Source of the DNA: JABAYQ01 sp042091225
Lineage (GTDB): Bacteria; Bacteroidota; Bacteroidia; Flavobacteriales; UBA7312
Assembly: GCA_042091225.1 (NCBI GenBank)
Contig: JBELHW010000022.1
Coordinates: forward strand, 1 to 24,126
Direction: 5' to 3'
DNA length: 24,126 nucleotides
In this document: piece after piece, positions 7,998 to 16,067 of the stretch
Layout: every line of letters begins with the position of its first letter
Numbering within the stretch: the stretch's first letter is position 1
Translations under genes and position numbers: made by a program
Notes under the pieces: generated by a model
Databases searched by the model: none
What the model saw: the letters and a program-made list of their open reading frames with translations, nothing else
What the model was told of the DNA's origin: nothing

Positions 7998-8005
7998 TAA
8001 ATTTG
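7998..8005 (+). promoter_or_regulatory. Candidate -7 element for the hpt-adk-obgE string, very close to the start codon
   Basis: TAAATTTG matches the Bacteroidota -7 consensus and ends only 4 bases before the hpt ATG. If it is the working promoter, transcription would start at or near the ATG and the mRNA would be leaderless or nearly so. The -33 side is weak: no TTTG at 18-20 bases upstream. Confidence 0.5.
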
Positions 8006-8009
8006 CATC

Positions 8010-8546
8010 ATGTCTTTACTACAAATTCACGACAAGGAATTCGAATTGTTTATTTCAAAAAAAGAGCTAAATACTATAGTAGAACGTTTAGCCACCAAAA
8101 TGGAATATTTAGAAAAAGACTCCCCTATTTTTATTGTAGTACTTAATGGATCCTTTTTTTTCGCCACTGATCTACTTAAATCTTTATCTTTTGATAGCCA
8201 AGTACATTTTATCAAAGTAAAATCTTATCAAGGAATTAAGAGCAGTGGAGAAATAAATCTTTTGCTAGACTTAAATGTAAATATCGAACAAAGAACAATA
8301 GTAATTGTAGAGGACATTGTAGACACTGGCACAACACTTCATTTTTTAATGGAGTATTTGAAAAAGAAAAAACCTAAAAAAATATTAACCGCTTCGCTTT
8401 TATTTAAACCTAAGGCATATCAACAAGAATATACTATCGATTTTATTGGAAAATCTATTGCAAACGAATTTGTAGTTGGCTATGGTTTGGATTATGACGA
8501 ATTAGGGCGTACTTTACCGCAAATTTTTAAATTAAAACAAAATTAA
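8010..8546 (+). CDS. hpt: Hypoxanthine phosphoribosyltransferase
   Basis: This 178-residue enzyme salvages hypoxanthine (and usually guanine) by joining it to PRPP. The PRPP-binding motif VIVEDIVDTGTTL spans residues 98-110, and the VVLNGSFFFATDL segment (43-55) and VKSYQG loop (70-75) fit the family. The length is normal. It opens a tight plus-strand series, and adk starts one base after its stop codon. It faces purE across a short shared promoter region. Cytoplasmic. Confidence 0.95.
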   Translation: MSLLQIHDKEFELFISKKELNTIVERLATKMEYLEKDSPIFIVVLNGSFFFATDLLKSLSFDSQVHFIKVKSYQGIKSSGEINLLLDLNVNIEQRTIVIVEDIVDTGTTLHFLMEYLKKKKPKKILTASLLFKPKAYQQEYTIDFIGKSIANEFVVGYGLDYDELGRTLPQIFKLKQN

Positions 8547-8547
8547 A

Positions 8548-9120
8548 ATGTTAAATATTGTATTGTTTGGACCTCCAGGAGCTGGAAAAGGAACCCAGTC
8601 AAAATTATTGATTGAAAAATACAAACTGATGCATCTTTCTACTGGTGACATCTTAAGAGGAGAAATTTCTAAAGGGACAGAGTTGGGCCTAAAGGCTAAA
8701 TCAATAATGGATAAAGGAGACTTAGTACCTGATGAAGTAGTGATTGGCATGATAGAATCTATACTAAGTAATAACCAAGATGTAAAAGGATTTATTTTTG
8801 ATGGTTTCCCAAGAACATCGGCTCAGGCTAAGGCTCTAGACCAATTACTAAGTAAATTAGGAACATCGATTAGCGCTATGCTATCTTTAGAAATAAAGTC
8901 TGAGGAATTGGTGGAACGCCTTCTTGAAAGAGGAAAACAAAGTGGTAGAGCAGATGATCAAAACAGAGACATCATTAGCAATAGAATTAGTGAGTACAAT
9001 AGTAAAACAGCACCATTGCAAGACTATTATCTAGCTCAAAACAAATTAGTCTCAATTAACGGTGTAGGAACTATTGAAGACATCAACAACAAATTATGTA
9101 CTGCTATTGATAAAATTTAA
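8548..9120 (+). CDS. adk: Adenylate kinase (short form)
   Basis: Adenylate kinase balances AMP, ADP and ATP. The P-loop GPPGAGKGT is at residues 8-16, the AMP-binding DGFPRT at 85-90, and the conserved arginine/aspartate segment around RGKQSGRADDQ at 128-138. The lid is the short type with no zinc-binding cysteines, giving 190 residues instead of about 215. Its stop codon shares a base with the obgE start (TAATG at 9118-9122), which suggests coupled translation. Confidence 0.97.
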   Translation: MLNIVLFGPPGAGKGTQSKLLIEKYKLMHLSTGDILRGEISKGTELGLKAKSIMDKGDLVPDEVVIGMIESILSNNQDVKGFIFDGFPRTSAQAKALDQLLSKLGTSISAMLSLEIKSEELVERLLERGKQSGRADDQNRDIISNRISEYNSKTAPLQDYYLAQNKLVSINGVGTIEDINNKLCTAIDKI

Positions 9121-10118
9121 TGAGAGTTAAAAATTCAAATTTTGTTGATTACGTAAAAATCTTTTGCCGTTCGGGAAAAGGAGGCTCGGGTTCTGCCCAT
9201 TTTTTAAGGGACAGAAATACCGCTAAAGGTGGACCTGACGGAGGTGATGGAGGAAGAGGGGGACACATAATTATTAGAGGAAATGCCCAACTCTGGACTT
9301 TACTACACCTCAAGTATTCTAAACATATTTTTGCCGAACATGGTGGCAGCGGCTCTGGAAACAAAAAAATAGGAAAAGACGGAGAAAGTAGAATTATTGA
9401 AGTTCCTCTTGGTACAGTAGCCAAACATGCCGAAACAGGAGAAGTTTTGTTTGAAATTACAGGCGATAATGAAGAGCAAATATTATTAGAAGGAGGAAAA
9501 GGAGGGCGTGGAAATGTACATTTTAAATCGCCAACTAATCAAACACCTAGGTATGCTCAGCCTGGCATTGACTATATTGAAGATTGGTTTATTTTAGAGC
9601 TAAAAGTGTTGGCAGATGTAGGATTAGTCGGCTTTCCTAATGCTGGTAAATCGACTTTACTTTCGATTGTTTCTGCCGCAAAACCAGAAATTGCAAACTA
9701 CCCTTTTACCACTCTTGTTCCTAACTTAGGAATTATTTCCTATAGAGACGATAAATCGTTTATAATGGCAGATATTCCTGGAATTATTGAGGGAGCTGCA
9801 GAAGGAAAAGGATTAGGTCTTCGTTTCTTAAGACACATAGAACGAAACTCCACCCTACTTTTTATGGTTCCTGCTGATAGTGATAACATTAAAAAGGAAT
9901 ATCAAATTTTAGTAGGCGAATTACAAAAATATAACCCTGAGTTACTTGATAAAGAAAGAGTTTTGGCAATAAGTAAATCGGATATGCTAGATGAAGAGTT
10001 AATAGAAGAAATGAAAAAAGAACTCCCTCAAGAAATAGAATATATTTTTATTTCATCTGTTGCTAACCAGGGCATTGTTAAGTTAAAGGATATGCTGTGG
10101 CAAAAACTAAATAAATAA
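9120..10118 (+). CDS. obgE: GTPase ObgE/CgtA
   Basis: Obg is a ribosome-associated GTPase needed for 50S assembly and growth control. The 332-residue protein has the glycine-rich Obg fold over about residues 8-158. The GTPase domain follows, with G1 at GFPNAGKST (171-179), G3 DIPG (218-221) and the switch GIIEGAAEGKG, G4-like SKSD (285-288) and a G5-like SSVA. The final part ends soon after the GTPase domain, so the variable C-terminal OCT domain of some homologues is absent. The gene overlaps both neighbours by single-base TAATG junctions. Confidence 0.97.
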   Translation: MRVKNSNFVDYVKIFCRSGKGGSGSAHFLRDRNTAKGGPDGGDGGRGGHIIIRGNAQLWTLLHLKYSKHIFAEHGGSGSGNKKIGKDGESRIIEVPLGTVAKHAETGEVLFEITGDNEEQILLEGGKGGRGNVHFKSPTNQTPRYAQPGIDYIEDWFILELKVLADVGLVGFPNAGKSTLLSIVSAAKPEIANYPFTTLVPNLGIISYRDDKSFIMADIPGIIEGAAEGKGLGLRFLRHIERNSTLLFMVPADSDNIKKEYQILVGELQKYNPELLDKERVLAISKSDMLDEELIEEMKKELPQEIEYIFISSVANQGIVKLKDMLWQKLNK

Positions 10119-10681
10119 TGGATTTTATTGTTCAACTAGACACCATCTTTTTTGAATTCATAAACCAATCTGGGACACCTTTTTGGGACCCTATATTTTT
10201 GTTTATAACCAACAAATGGTCTTGGATTCCGCTATATGCTTTTCTTGTTTTCTTAATTTTCAAAGCAAAAAAACAAGCTGGATTTATTCCATTGATTTTT
10301 ATTGTAGTATTAATAGTAATTTGTGATCAGGGAAGCGTTCATCTTTTCAAAAATGTTTTTCAAAGACTAAGGCCTTGCCACTTTTTAGAAAATGTAAGGT
10401 TAGTTACCGAAGGATGTGGTGGTAAATTCGGATTTATTTCTTCACACGCTTCTAATGTGTTCGCACTAGCTGTTTTTATTGGATCTATTTTTAGTAAATC
10501 TACTTTCAGATTGCTTTTTGTTTGGGCTGCTTTAGTTTCATTCAGTAGGGTGTATGTAGGAGTTCACTATCCTTTAGATATTTTATTTGGCATGATGTAC
10601 GGAACTACTATCGCATTAATTTTGGCCAATTATTACAAAAAATACGAGAAAACATTAACAAACTTAAGTCAACTCAAATAA
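10118..10681 (+). CDS. PAP2-family membrane phosphatase
   Basis: This 187-residue protein has the three phosphatase motifs of the PAP2 superfamily: KNVFQRLRP (residues 78-86, the K-x6-RP motif), SSHA (108-111, in place of PSGH) and SRVYVGVHYPLD (143-154). Several hydrophobic segments (about 25-48, 56-74, 112-125, 131-150 and 155-172) make it a multi-pass membrane enzyme. It probably acts on a lipid phosphate or pyrophosphate such as undecaprenyl diphosphate or phosphatidic acid; the substrate is not visible. It starts at the TAATG overlap with obgE. The gene after it starts one base past its stop. Confidence 0.9.
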   Translation: MDFIVQLDTIFFEFINQSGTPFWDPIFLFITNKWSWIPLYAFLVFLIFKAKKQAGFIPLIFIVVLIVICDQGSVHLFKNVFQRLRPCHFLENVRLVTEGCGGKFGFISSHASNVFALAVFIGSIFSKSTFRLLFVWAALVSFSRVYVGVHYPLDILFGMMYGTTIALILANYYKKYEKTLTNLSQLK

Positions 10682-10682
10682 G

Positions 10683-10832
10683 ATGAAACAATTTAATCTA
10701 TTATGGTTTTTTTGGCTTGTTTTAGTTGTAATTTGGAATTTTGGTTTTCCTGATGTAAAACCTATTTTAGACGTATTAATTGCAGTTGTTTTATCTATTT
10801 TGTTGTATCAATTTAATAATCGAAAAAAATGA
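10683..10832 (+). CDS. Small hydrophobic membrane protein, 49 residues
   Basis: An ATG one base after the PAP2 stop opens a 50-codon frame that ends in TGA inside the ATGA overlap with the next gene (10829-10832). The product starts MKQFNLLWFFWLVLVVIWNF and continues through VKPILDVLIAVVLSILLY to a basic end (QFNNRKK). It has two likely transmembrane segments (about 5-22 and 28-42) joined by a short turn (GFPDVK). Precise one-base and four-base junctions on both sides, and the bland hydrophobic composition, favour a real gene. I know no named family. It may assist the PAP2 phosphatase or the downstream phosphatase, but that is only neighbourhood inference. Confidence 0.75.
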   Translation: MKQFNLLWFFWLVLVVIWNFGFPDVKPILDVLIAVVLSILLYQFNNRKK

Positions 10833-12382
10833 AAAAAATATTAATTGTAGCTTTTATAATACTGGCAAATTTAAGTCAGGCACAGGAAAAACCAAAATTG
10901 GTTATTGCTATCGTTGTCGATCAAATGCGTTACGACTACGTTTACAGATTTTGGAACCAATTTGAAGATGATGGATTTAAAAGGCTAGTTAATGAAGGAT
11001 ATTTTTGCAGAAATACACATTATAGCTATATGCCCACCTATACAGGTCCGGGACATGCTAGTATTTTTACAGGAACAACTCCTTCCGTTCACGGAATTAT
11101 AGGAAATAATTGGTACGATAAAGAAAGTGCAAAATCGGTTTATTGCGCAGGAGATGGGAGTGCAACAACAGTTTGCGATTGTGAAAATCATGTAGATATT
11201 GACTCTAGAGATGGCAAAATGTCTCCTAAAAGAATGCTAAGCACAACCATTGGAGATGAATTGAAATTATTTAATCCTACCTCCAAAGTTTATGGCATAT
11301 CGCTAAAAGATAGAGGTTCTATTCTACCAGCTGGCCATGCTGCAAATTCTGCATTTTGGATGGATAAAAACGGAGATTGGATAAGCAGCAGTTACTACAT
11401 GGATAAGTTGCCTGAATGGCTAAGTCAGCATCAGAAAAAAAAGCCTGCAACAAGTTATTTTAAAGGCTCTTGGAAATCAGATTCATTCGATTATAGTCTA
11501 GACTCTCTATTAAGCAATAAAGGTCCGGGAGCAATAAAATCTACTCCTTTAGGCAATACAATTTTAACCGATCTAGCTCTAGAACTTATTAAAAGTGAAG
11601 AATTAGGTCAGACCAATAATACAGACTTTTTGAGCATTAGCTATTCTTCCACAGACTATATTGGTCATCAGTACGGGCCACACGCTCCAGAATTAGTTGA
11701 TACATATATTAAACTAGACAATGAAATAAGTGAAATTTTGAAGTTTATAGATAAAAAAATCGGAAAAGAAAATGCTATCGTATTTTTAACTGCCGACCAT
11801 GGGGTAGTAAGTGTCCCTAATGAACTAATAAAAAGAAAAATTCCTGCTGGATATTTTAACGGAACTAGACTCACTGATGAACTAAATGATTTTTTGAGTC
11901 CTATATTTGGTCAGGGAGATTGGGTGTTAAAATACTCCAATCAACAGTTTTTCTTGAATAGAGATTTAATTGACAGCCTTCATATTGAGCATGAAAAAAT
12001 ACAACAAAAATGTGCTGACTACCTTATTAAAAAAGATGCAATAAATAATACTTTTAGTGGCCATCAACTTCATCAAAACGAATATTCTAATAGCTTACAT
12101 TCTTTAATACAAAACGGATTTAATCAGAAAAGATCTGGTGACGTAGTAATTTCTTTAGAACCAGGTTGGATTGAGTGGAGTTATCCTACAGGAACAACAC
12201 ACGGGTCCCATTATAGTTATGATACACATGTTCCATTAATTTTTTGGGGTAAAAAAATTAAAAATGGTTTAAACGACGATCGCATATACATAAAAGATAT
12301 AGCACCTACTATTTCCACTCTTTTGGGTATTTCATTTCCTAATGGGTGTACAGGAAATCCTATTACTAAATTAACAGAGTAA
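10829..12382 (+). CDS. PafA-type alkaline phosphatase (secreted)
   Basis: The 517-residue protein is an alkaline-phosphatase superfamily phosphomonoesterase of the PafA kind known from Elizabethkingia. A signal peptide (residues 1-19, ending in QA-Q) sends it to the periplasm. Metal and catalytic residues line up: Asp31, nucleophile Thr72 in PTYTGPGH, Asn93 in GNNW, Lys160 and Arg162 in KDRG, Asp276 and His280 in STDYIGH, Asp323 and His324 in TADHG, and a His in GSHYSYDTHVP. Spacing between several matches that of PafA as I remember it. It cleaves phosphate monoesters to supply phosphate. In this string it overlaps the small membrane gene by four bases and aroB by one. Confidence 0.9.
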   Translation: MKKILIVAFIILANLSQAQEKPKLVIAIVVDQMRYDYVYRFWNQFEDDGFKRLVNEGYFCRNTHYSYMPTYTGPGHASIFTGTTPSVHGIIGNNWYDKESAKSVYCAGDGSATTVCDCENHVDIDSRDGKMSPKRMLSTTIGDELKLFNPTSKVYGISLKDRGSILPAGHAANSAFWMDKNGDWISSSYYMDKLPEWLSQHQKKKPATSYFKGSWKSDSFDYSLDSLLSNKGPGAIKSTPLGNTILTDLALELIKSEELGQTNNTDFLSISYSSTDYIGHQYGPHAPELVDTYIKLDNEISEILKFIDKKIGKENAIVFLTADHGVVSVPNELIKRKIPAGYFNGTRLTDELNDFLSPIFGQGDWVLKYSNQQFFLNRDLIDSLHIEHEKIQQKCADYLIKKDAINNTFSGHQLHQNEYSNSLHSLIQNGFNQKRSGDVVISLEPGWIEWSYPTGTTHGSHYSYDTHVPLIFWGKKIKNGLNDDRIYIKDIAPTISTLLGISFPNGCTGNPITKLTE

Positions 12383-13398
12383 TGATTATTAATAGTTCGA
12401 ATTATAATATTCATATTGGAGATGATCAGTTAGATTATCTTAAAATTGAGAACTATAGTCAAATTGCTATTCTGCTTGATGAAAATAGCAATGAGCATTG
12501 TCTGCCTATCTTGTTAGATCAACGGCCAGAGCTTAAAAAAGCAAAAATTATTCTTATACAATCAGGTGAGATTAACAAGAATCTAATTAGTTGCCAAATA
12601 GTTTGGGACCATCTAAGCCAATACTATTTCGACAGAAATTCTTTGCTAATTAGTCTTGGCGGAGGTGTTATTTGCGACCTTGGAGGTTTTTCGGCTTCTT
12701 GTTTTAAAAGAGGCATTGATTTTATACATATACCCACTACCCTACTTTCTATGGTAGATGCGTCGGTTGGAGGAAAAACAGGAATCGACTTTAAGTCTCT
12801 TAAAAACCAGATTGGTCTTTTTAACAATCCTAAACAAGTTATTATTTGTCCAATTTTTTTAAATACACTAGAAGAAAAACAAATTAAATCAGGCTTTGCA
12901 GAGGTGATAAAACATGCACTTATTTGGGACAAAAAGTATTGGGAATTTTTGCAAAAAACAAATATTGGAAATGCTAACTGGAAAGATATTATCAGTAAAT
13001 CAGTTGAACTAAAAAATAATATTGTAGAAATAGATCCTTTAGAAAAATCGATTAGAAAACAATTAAACTTTGGACACACAATTGGCCATGCTATCGAAAG
13101 CTATTATTTAGAAACCTCAAAAGAGATACTTCACGGCCAAGCAATTGCTCTAGGAATGATTATTGAAGCTAAAATGTCCGATTTAAAACAAGAAGAATTT
13201 ATTGAAATAAAAAAATTTATAGTCGAAAATATTGATTTACCAAAATTACCTAGCTTTGATCAAGTTGAAAAATGGTTTATCCATGACAAAAAAAATAGCT
13301 CTGGAAAAATTCAGTTTTCATTATTATCAAGCATAGGAAAGTGTAAAGAAAATATTACTTTTAATCAACAGGAAATAAAGAAATACTTTCTAATATGA
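12382..13398 (+). CDS. aroB: 3-dehydroquinate synthase AroB
   Basis: AroB converts DAHP to 3-dehydroquinate, the second shikimate-pathway step, using NAD and a divalent metal. The NAD-binding SLGGGVICDLGG is at residues 91-102. MVDASVGGKTGID follows at about 124-136. The metal ligands Glu174 (AEVIKHA), His232 (FGHTIGHAIE) and His251 (LHGQAI) are present. At 338 residues it is only slightly shorter than typical. Its start is the TAATG overlap with the phosphatase gene. The ATGA at its end overlaps the next gene, so it is part of the same tight string. Confidence 0.97.
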   Translation: MIINSSNYNIHIGDDQLDYLKIENYSQIAILLDENSNEHCLPILLDQRPELKKAKIILIQSGEINKNLISCQIVWDHLSQYYFDRNSLLISLGGGVICDLGGFSASCFKRGIDFIHIPTTLLSMVDASVGGKTGIDFKSLKNQIGLFNNPKQVIICPIFLNTLEEKQIKSGFAEVIKHALIWDKKYWEFLQKTNIGNANWKDIISKSVELKNNIVEIDPLEKSIRKQLNFGHTIGHAIESYYLETSKEILHGQAIALGMIIEAKMSDLKQEEFIEIKKFIVENIDLPKLPSFDQVEKWFIHDKKNSSGKIQFSLLSSIGKCKENITFNQQEIKKYFLI

Positions 13399-14159
13399 GT
13401 AACTCAAGAGCATATTTAATTAAAGAAGGATTAAATCAATATTTTGATTTAAACGCTAACTCTGATTACCTTGAAAAAGCCCACGACTCAGTGAGCGGAA
13501 AATTAAACATTCCCTTTCCTCCTGATTTAGACGACCTAGCCAGACTACATCAGTTAATAAGAAAAAGAAAATCGTTTACTATTTTAGAATTCGGATTAGG
13601 TTTATCCTCCATAGTAATGGCAGATGCTCTAATGAAAAATAAATTAGAATTTGAAAACTTAAAAACAAAACCACAAATAAGAAACAATCATATGTTTCAA
13701 CTATTTTGTGTTGATTCTGATTTAAACTGGATAAATCATAGCAAAGAAAAATTCCCTGAACAGCTAATTGATTTTGTGCAATTTAAACATAGTAATGTAA
13801 GCATAGGTACGTTTAACGATAGAATTTGCCACTATTACGATCAACTTCCTGATATTGTTCCGGATTTTATTTATTTAGATGGACCGTCTCCAAAGGATGT
13901 TAAGGGCAGTGAAAACGGATTGACTTTTCAATGTGATGAACGGACAGTTATGTCAGCAGATATATTAAAAATGGAACCTATTTTACTTCCTGAAACTATG
14001 ATTTTAGTAGACGGAAGGACAAATAACGCACGCTTTTTAAAAAATAATTTTCAAAGAAATTTTGAAATGGTTTGGGACAAAGAGTCGGACATTACAACGT
14101 TTATTCTTAAAGAAGAGAGGTTAGGGAAATATAACATCTTAGGTTTTGACTTTTATTAA
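13395..14159 (+). CDS. Methyltransferase-like protein of unknown function
   Basis: I do not recognise a family. The 254-residue product has a Rossmann-like start, TILEFGLGLSS (residues 62-72), that resembles motif I of class I SAM-dependent methyltransferases. FCVDSD at about 104-109 could be the acidic end of strand 2. FIYLDGPSP at 158-166 suits a strand-4 DGP motif. There is no signal peptide and no clear membrane segment. It lies between aroB and aroA, overlapping aroB by 4 bases (ATGA). A non-methylating Rossmann enzyme remains possible. Confidence 0.75.
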   Translation: MSNSRAYLIKEGLNQYFDLNANSDYLEKAHDSVSGKLNIPFPPDLDDLARLHQLIRKRKSFTILEFGLGLSSIVMADALMKNKLEFENLKTKPQIRNNHMFQLFCVDSDLNWINHSKEKFPEQLIDFVQFKHSNVSIGTFNDRICHYYDQLPDIVPDFIYLDGPSPKDVKGSENGLTFQCDERTVMSADILKMEPILLPETMILVDGRTNNARFLKNNFQRNFEMVWDKESDITTFILKEERLGKYNILGFDFY

Positions 14160-14173
14160 CAATTTATAAGTTC

Positions 14174-15409
14174 TTGGACTATTCTTTATCACATCCGAAC
14201 GCAATTATAAAAGGTGAAATTAATCTACCTAGCTCTAAAAGCTTAAGCAATAGAGCATTAATTATTCGAGCTTTAAATTCTGAAAATTTTAAAATCCATA
14301 ATTTATCGGAAGCTAATGACACCATATTGCTAAAAAACGCTTTAAACACTAAAAATGGAGAAATAAATGTGGAAGATGCTGGCACAGCATTTCGCTTTCT
14401 AACTTCTTATCTTTCGGTAACAAAAGGAAGTTTTATACTTACAGGAAGCAATAGGATGAAACAAAGACCTATTGGAGATTTAGTTGATGCTTTAAGGAAA
14501 TTAGGAGCAAAAATAGAATATTTAGAAAATGAAAATAAACCACCATTAAAAATCACTGGCTCTGAAATTGAAGGCGGTAAAGTATCAGTAAAAGGATCGA
14601 CTAGTAGTCAGTTTATATCTTCTTTACTAATGATTGCTCCAACCTTAAAAAACGGATTACACCTTACTATAGAAAACGAAATAGTATCGAAGCCATATAT
14701 TGAAATGACTCTTAAAATGTTGCAATTCTTCTCTATAGATTACAAATGGGAAAACAATGTTATTGAAATAAAAAAACAAAAATTTGAAGCAAGAGATTTA
14801 ACCATAGAAAGCGATTGGAGTGCTGTAGGGTTTTGGTTCGAGATTATAAGTGTCTGTAGAAAAGGAAAAGTAAAACTGAATGGTTTATTACAAAACTCAT
14901 GGCAAGGGGACAAACAAACTCCAAATTTTTTCAACGATCTTAATATTAGTTCTTATTCTGAAAATAAAAGTTTAGTTGTTGAAAGAACAGAAAAAAAAAT
15001 TGGTGAAAGCGTAACAACTGACTTAATAGATTTACCAGACCTTTCACTAAGTTTAATTTGCAGCTATGCTTTTAACAACAAAACATATAAATTTACTGGT
15101 CTGCAAACCTTGAAAAATAAAGAATCAGACAGATTACATTGTTTAGCTACAGAATTAAAAAAATATGGTGTCATTTGTAGTTTGAGTCAATCGACCTTAA
15201 TAATAGAAAGTTTTAATCGCAAAAATGATAACTTAAATTTTAAGACCTACAATGACCATAGAATTGCTATGGCCTTAGCTCCCCTTGCACTAAAAGAAAA
15301 AATCATTATTAGAGATGTAGGTGTAGTTAAGAAATCATATCCTAACTTTTGGAACGATTTAAGATCGGTCGGATTTATAATAAATGAAGAAGTTCGCTCA
15401 AACAGTTAA
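14174..15409 (+). CDS. aroA: 3-phosphoshikimate 1-carboxyvinyltransferase (EPSP synthase)
   Basis: EPSP synthase joins phosphoenolpyruvate to shikimate-3-phosphate. Signatures of the 411-residue protein include PSSKSLSNRA (residues 19-28), EDAGTAFRFLTSYL, QRPIGDLVDALRKLG, STSSQFISS, KESDRL and NDHRIAMALAPLAL. The start is unusual. No in-frame ATG precedes the conserved N-terminus; TTG at 14174 (giving LDYSLSHP) or ATT at 14162 are the only candidates after the in-frame TGA at 14147. I chose TTG, 14 bases after the previous gene. The central DLPDLSLSL differs from the commoner DPDMA form. The 3' end overlaps the convergent HAD gene by 35 bases. Confidence 0.95.
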   Translation: MDYSLSHPNAIIKGEINLPSSKSLSNRALIIRALNSENFKIHNLSEANDTILLKNALNTKNGEINVEDAGTAFRFLTSYLSVTKGSFILTGSNRMKQRPIGDLVDALRKLGAKIEYLENENKPPLKITGSEIEGGKVSVKGSTSSQFISSLLMIAPTLKNGLHLTIENEIVSKPYIEMTLKMLQFFSIDYKWENNVIEIKKQKFEARDLTIESDWSAVGFWFEIISVCRKGKVKLNGLLQNSWQGDKQTPNFFNDLNISSYSENKSLVVERTEKKIGESVTTDLIDLPDLSLSLICSYAFNNKTYKFTGLQTLKNKESDRLHCLATELKKYGVICSLSQSTLIIESFNRKNDNLNFKTYNDHRIAMALAPLALKEKIIIRDVGVVKKSYPNFWNDLRSVGFIINEEVRSNS

Positions 15410-16067
15410 TTTCGAATGTAGGGCGCCTATCTATCTTTGTTTTATTCGGATTAAAAAACACTTGATCCATTCCTATCTTTTTTGCTCCTAAAATATCAAC
15501 AGGAAAATCATCTCCTACCATCAGGCTTTTATTTAGAGGAGCTTGTGCGCTTGATAAAGCAAAATTGAAAATTTTAGAATCTGGCTTTTTAACTCCAATC
15601 TTTTCAGATGTAATTATTTTATCAAAATAACTTTCTAGTTTAGAATGTTTGAGCTTTATTAATTGTACCTCCTGAAAACCATTTGTTATAATATGTAATT
15701 GATATTTTGTTTTTAAATATTCGAGTACCTCTATGGTAAAAGGAAATAAGTGTGTTTTAATTGGACAAGAGTCAATATACATATCTCCTAAATTTTTGGC
15801 TAATTGGTCATTTGAAATAGAAAAATCATTTAAACATAGCTGAAAACGATAAGAACGTAATTTATCTTTACTAATTTTTTCTTGCCTGTATAAAGACCAT
15901 AAATACTCGTTATGAAACCTATATTTTTCAATAAATATCTCTTGGTTGACAATACCAAGATTTGCCAATTTAAAATGGTGGTATATTTCGACTAATGTTT
16001 CTTGAGAATTTTTCTCAAAATCCCAAAGAGTTCTATCTAAATCAAAGAAGATATGGGAATATTTCAT
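15375..16067 (-). CDS. HAD-superfamily hydrolase, YjjG-type nucleotidase
   Basis: This 230-residue protein has the HAD motifs: FFDLDRTLWDF (Asp9 nucleophile, Asp11) at residues 7-17, IITNGF for motif II, KKPDSKIF for motif III lysine, and VGDDFPVDILGAKK for motif IV. Sequence style and length match the YjjG group of pyrimidine 5'-nucleotidases that hydrolyse non-canonical nucleotides. The phosphatase role is firm, the exact substrate inferred. It is convergent with aroA and overlaps it by 35 bases. The membrane-protein gene upstream ends on the base before its ATG, so the two are probably one operon. Confidence 0.88.
   Translation of the reverse strand: MKYSHIFFDLDRTLWDFEKNSQETLVEIYHHFKLANLGIVNQEIFIEKYRFHNEYLWSLYRQEKISKDKLRSYRFQLCLNDFSISNDQLAKNLGDMYIDSCPIKTHLFPFTIEVLEYLKTKYQLHIITNGFQEVQLIKLKHSKLESYFDKIITSEKIGVKKPDSKIFNFALSSAQAPLNKSLMVGDDFPVDILGAKKIGMDQVFFNPNKTKIDRRPTFEINCLSELLHLL

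Noticed and set aside
10780..10965. Plus-strand frame across the start of the phosphatase gene
   Set aside because: It runs out of phase through the signal peptide of the phosphatase and lacks any family likeness; the 49-residue frame just before it fits much better.
12624..13079. Open frame opposite aroB
   Set aside because: Antisense to a well-supported gene and with no recognisable motif.
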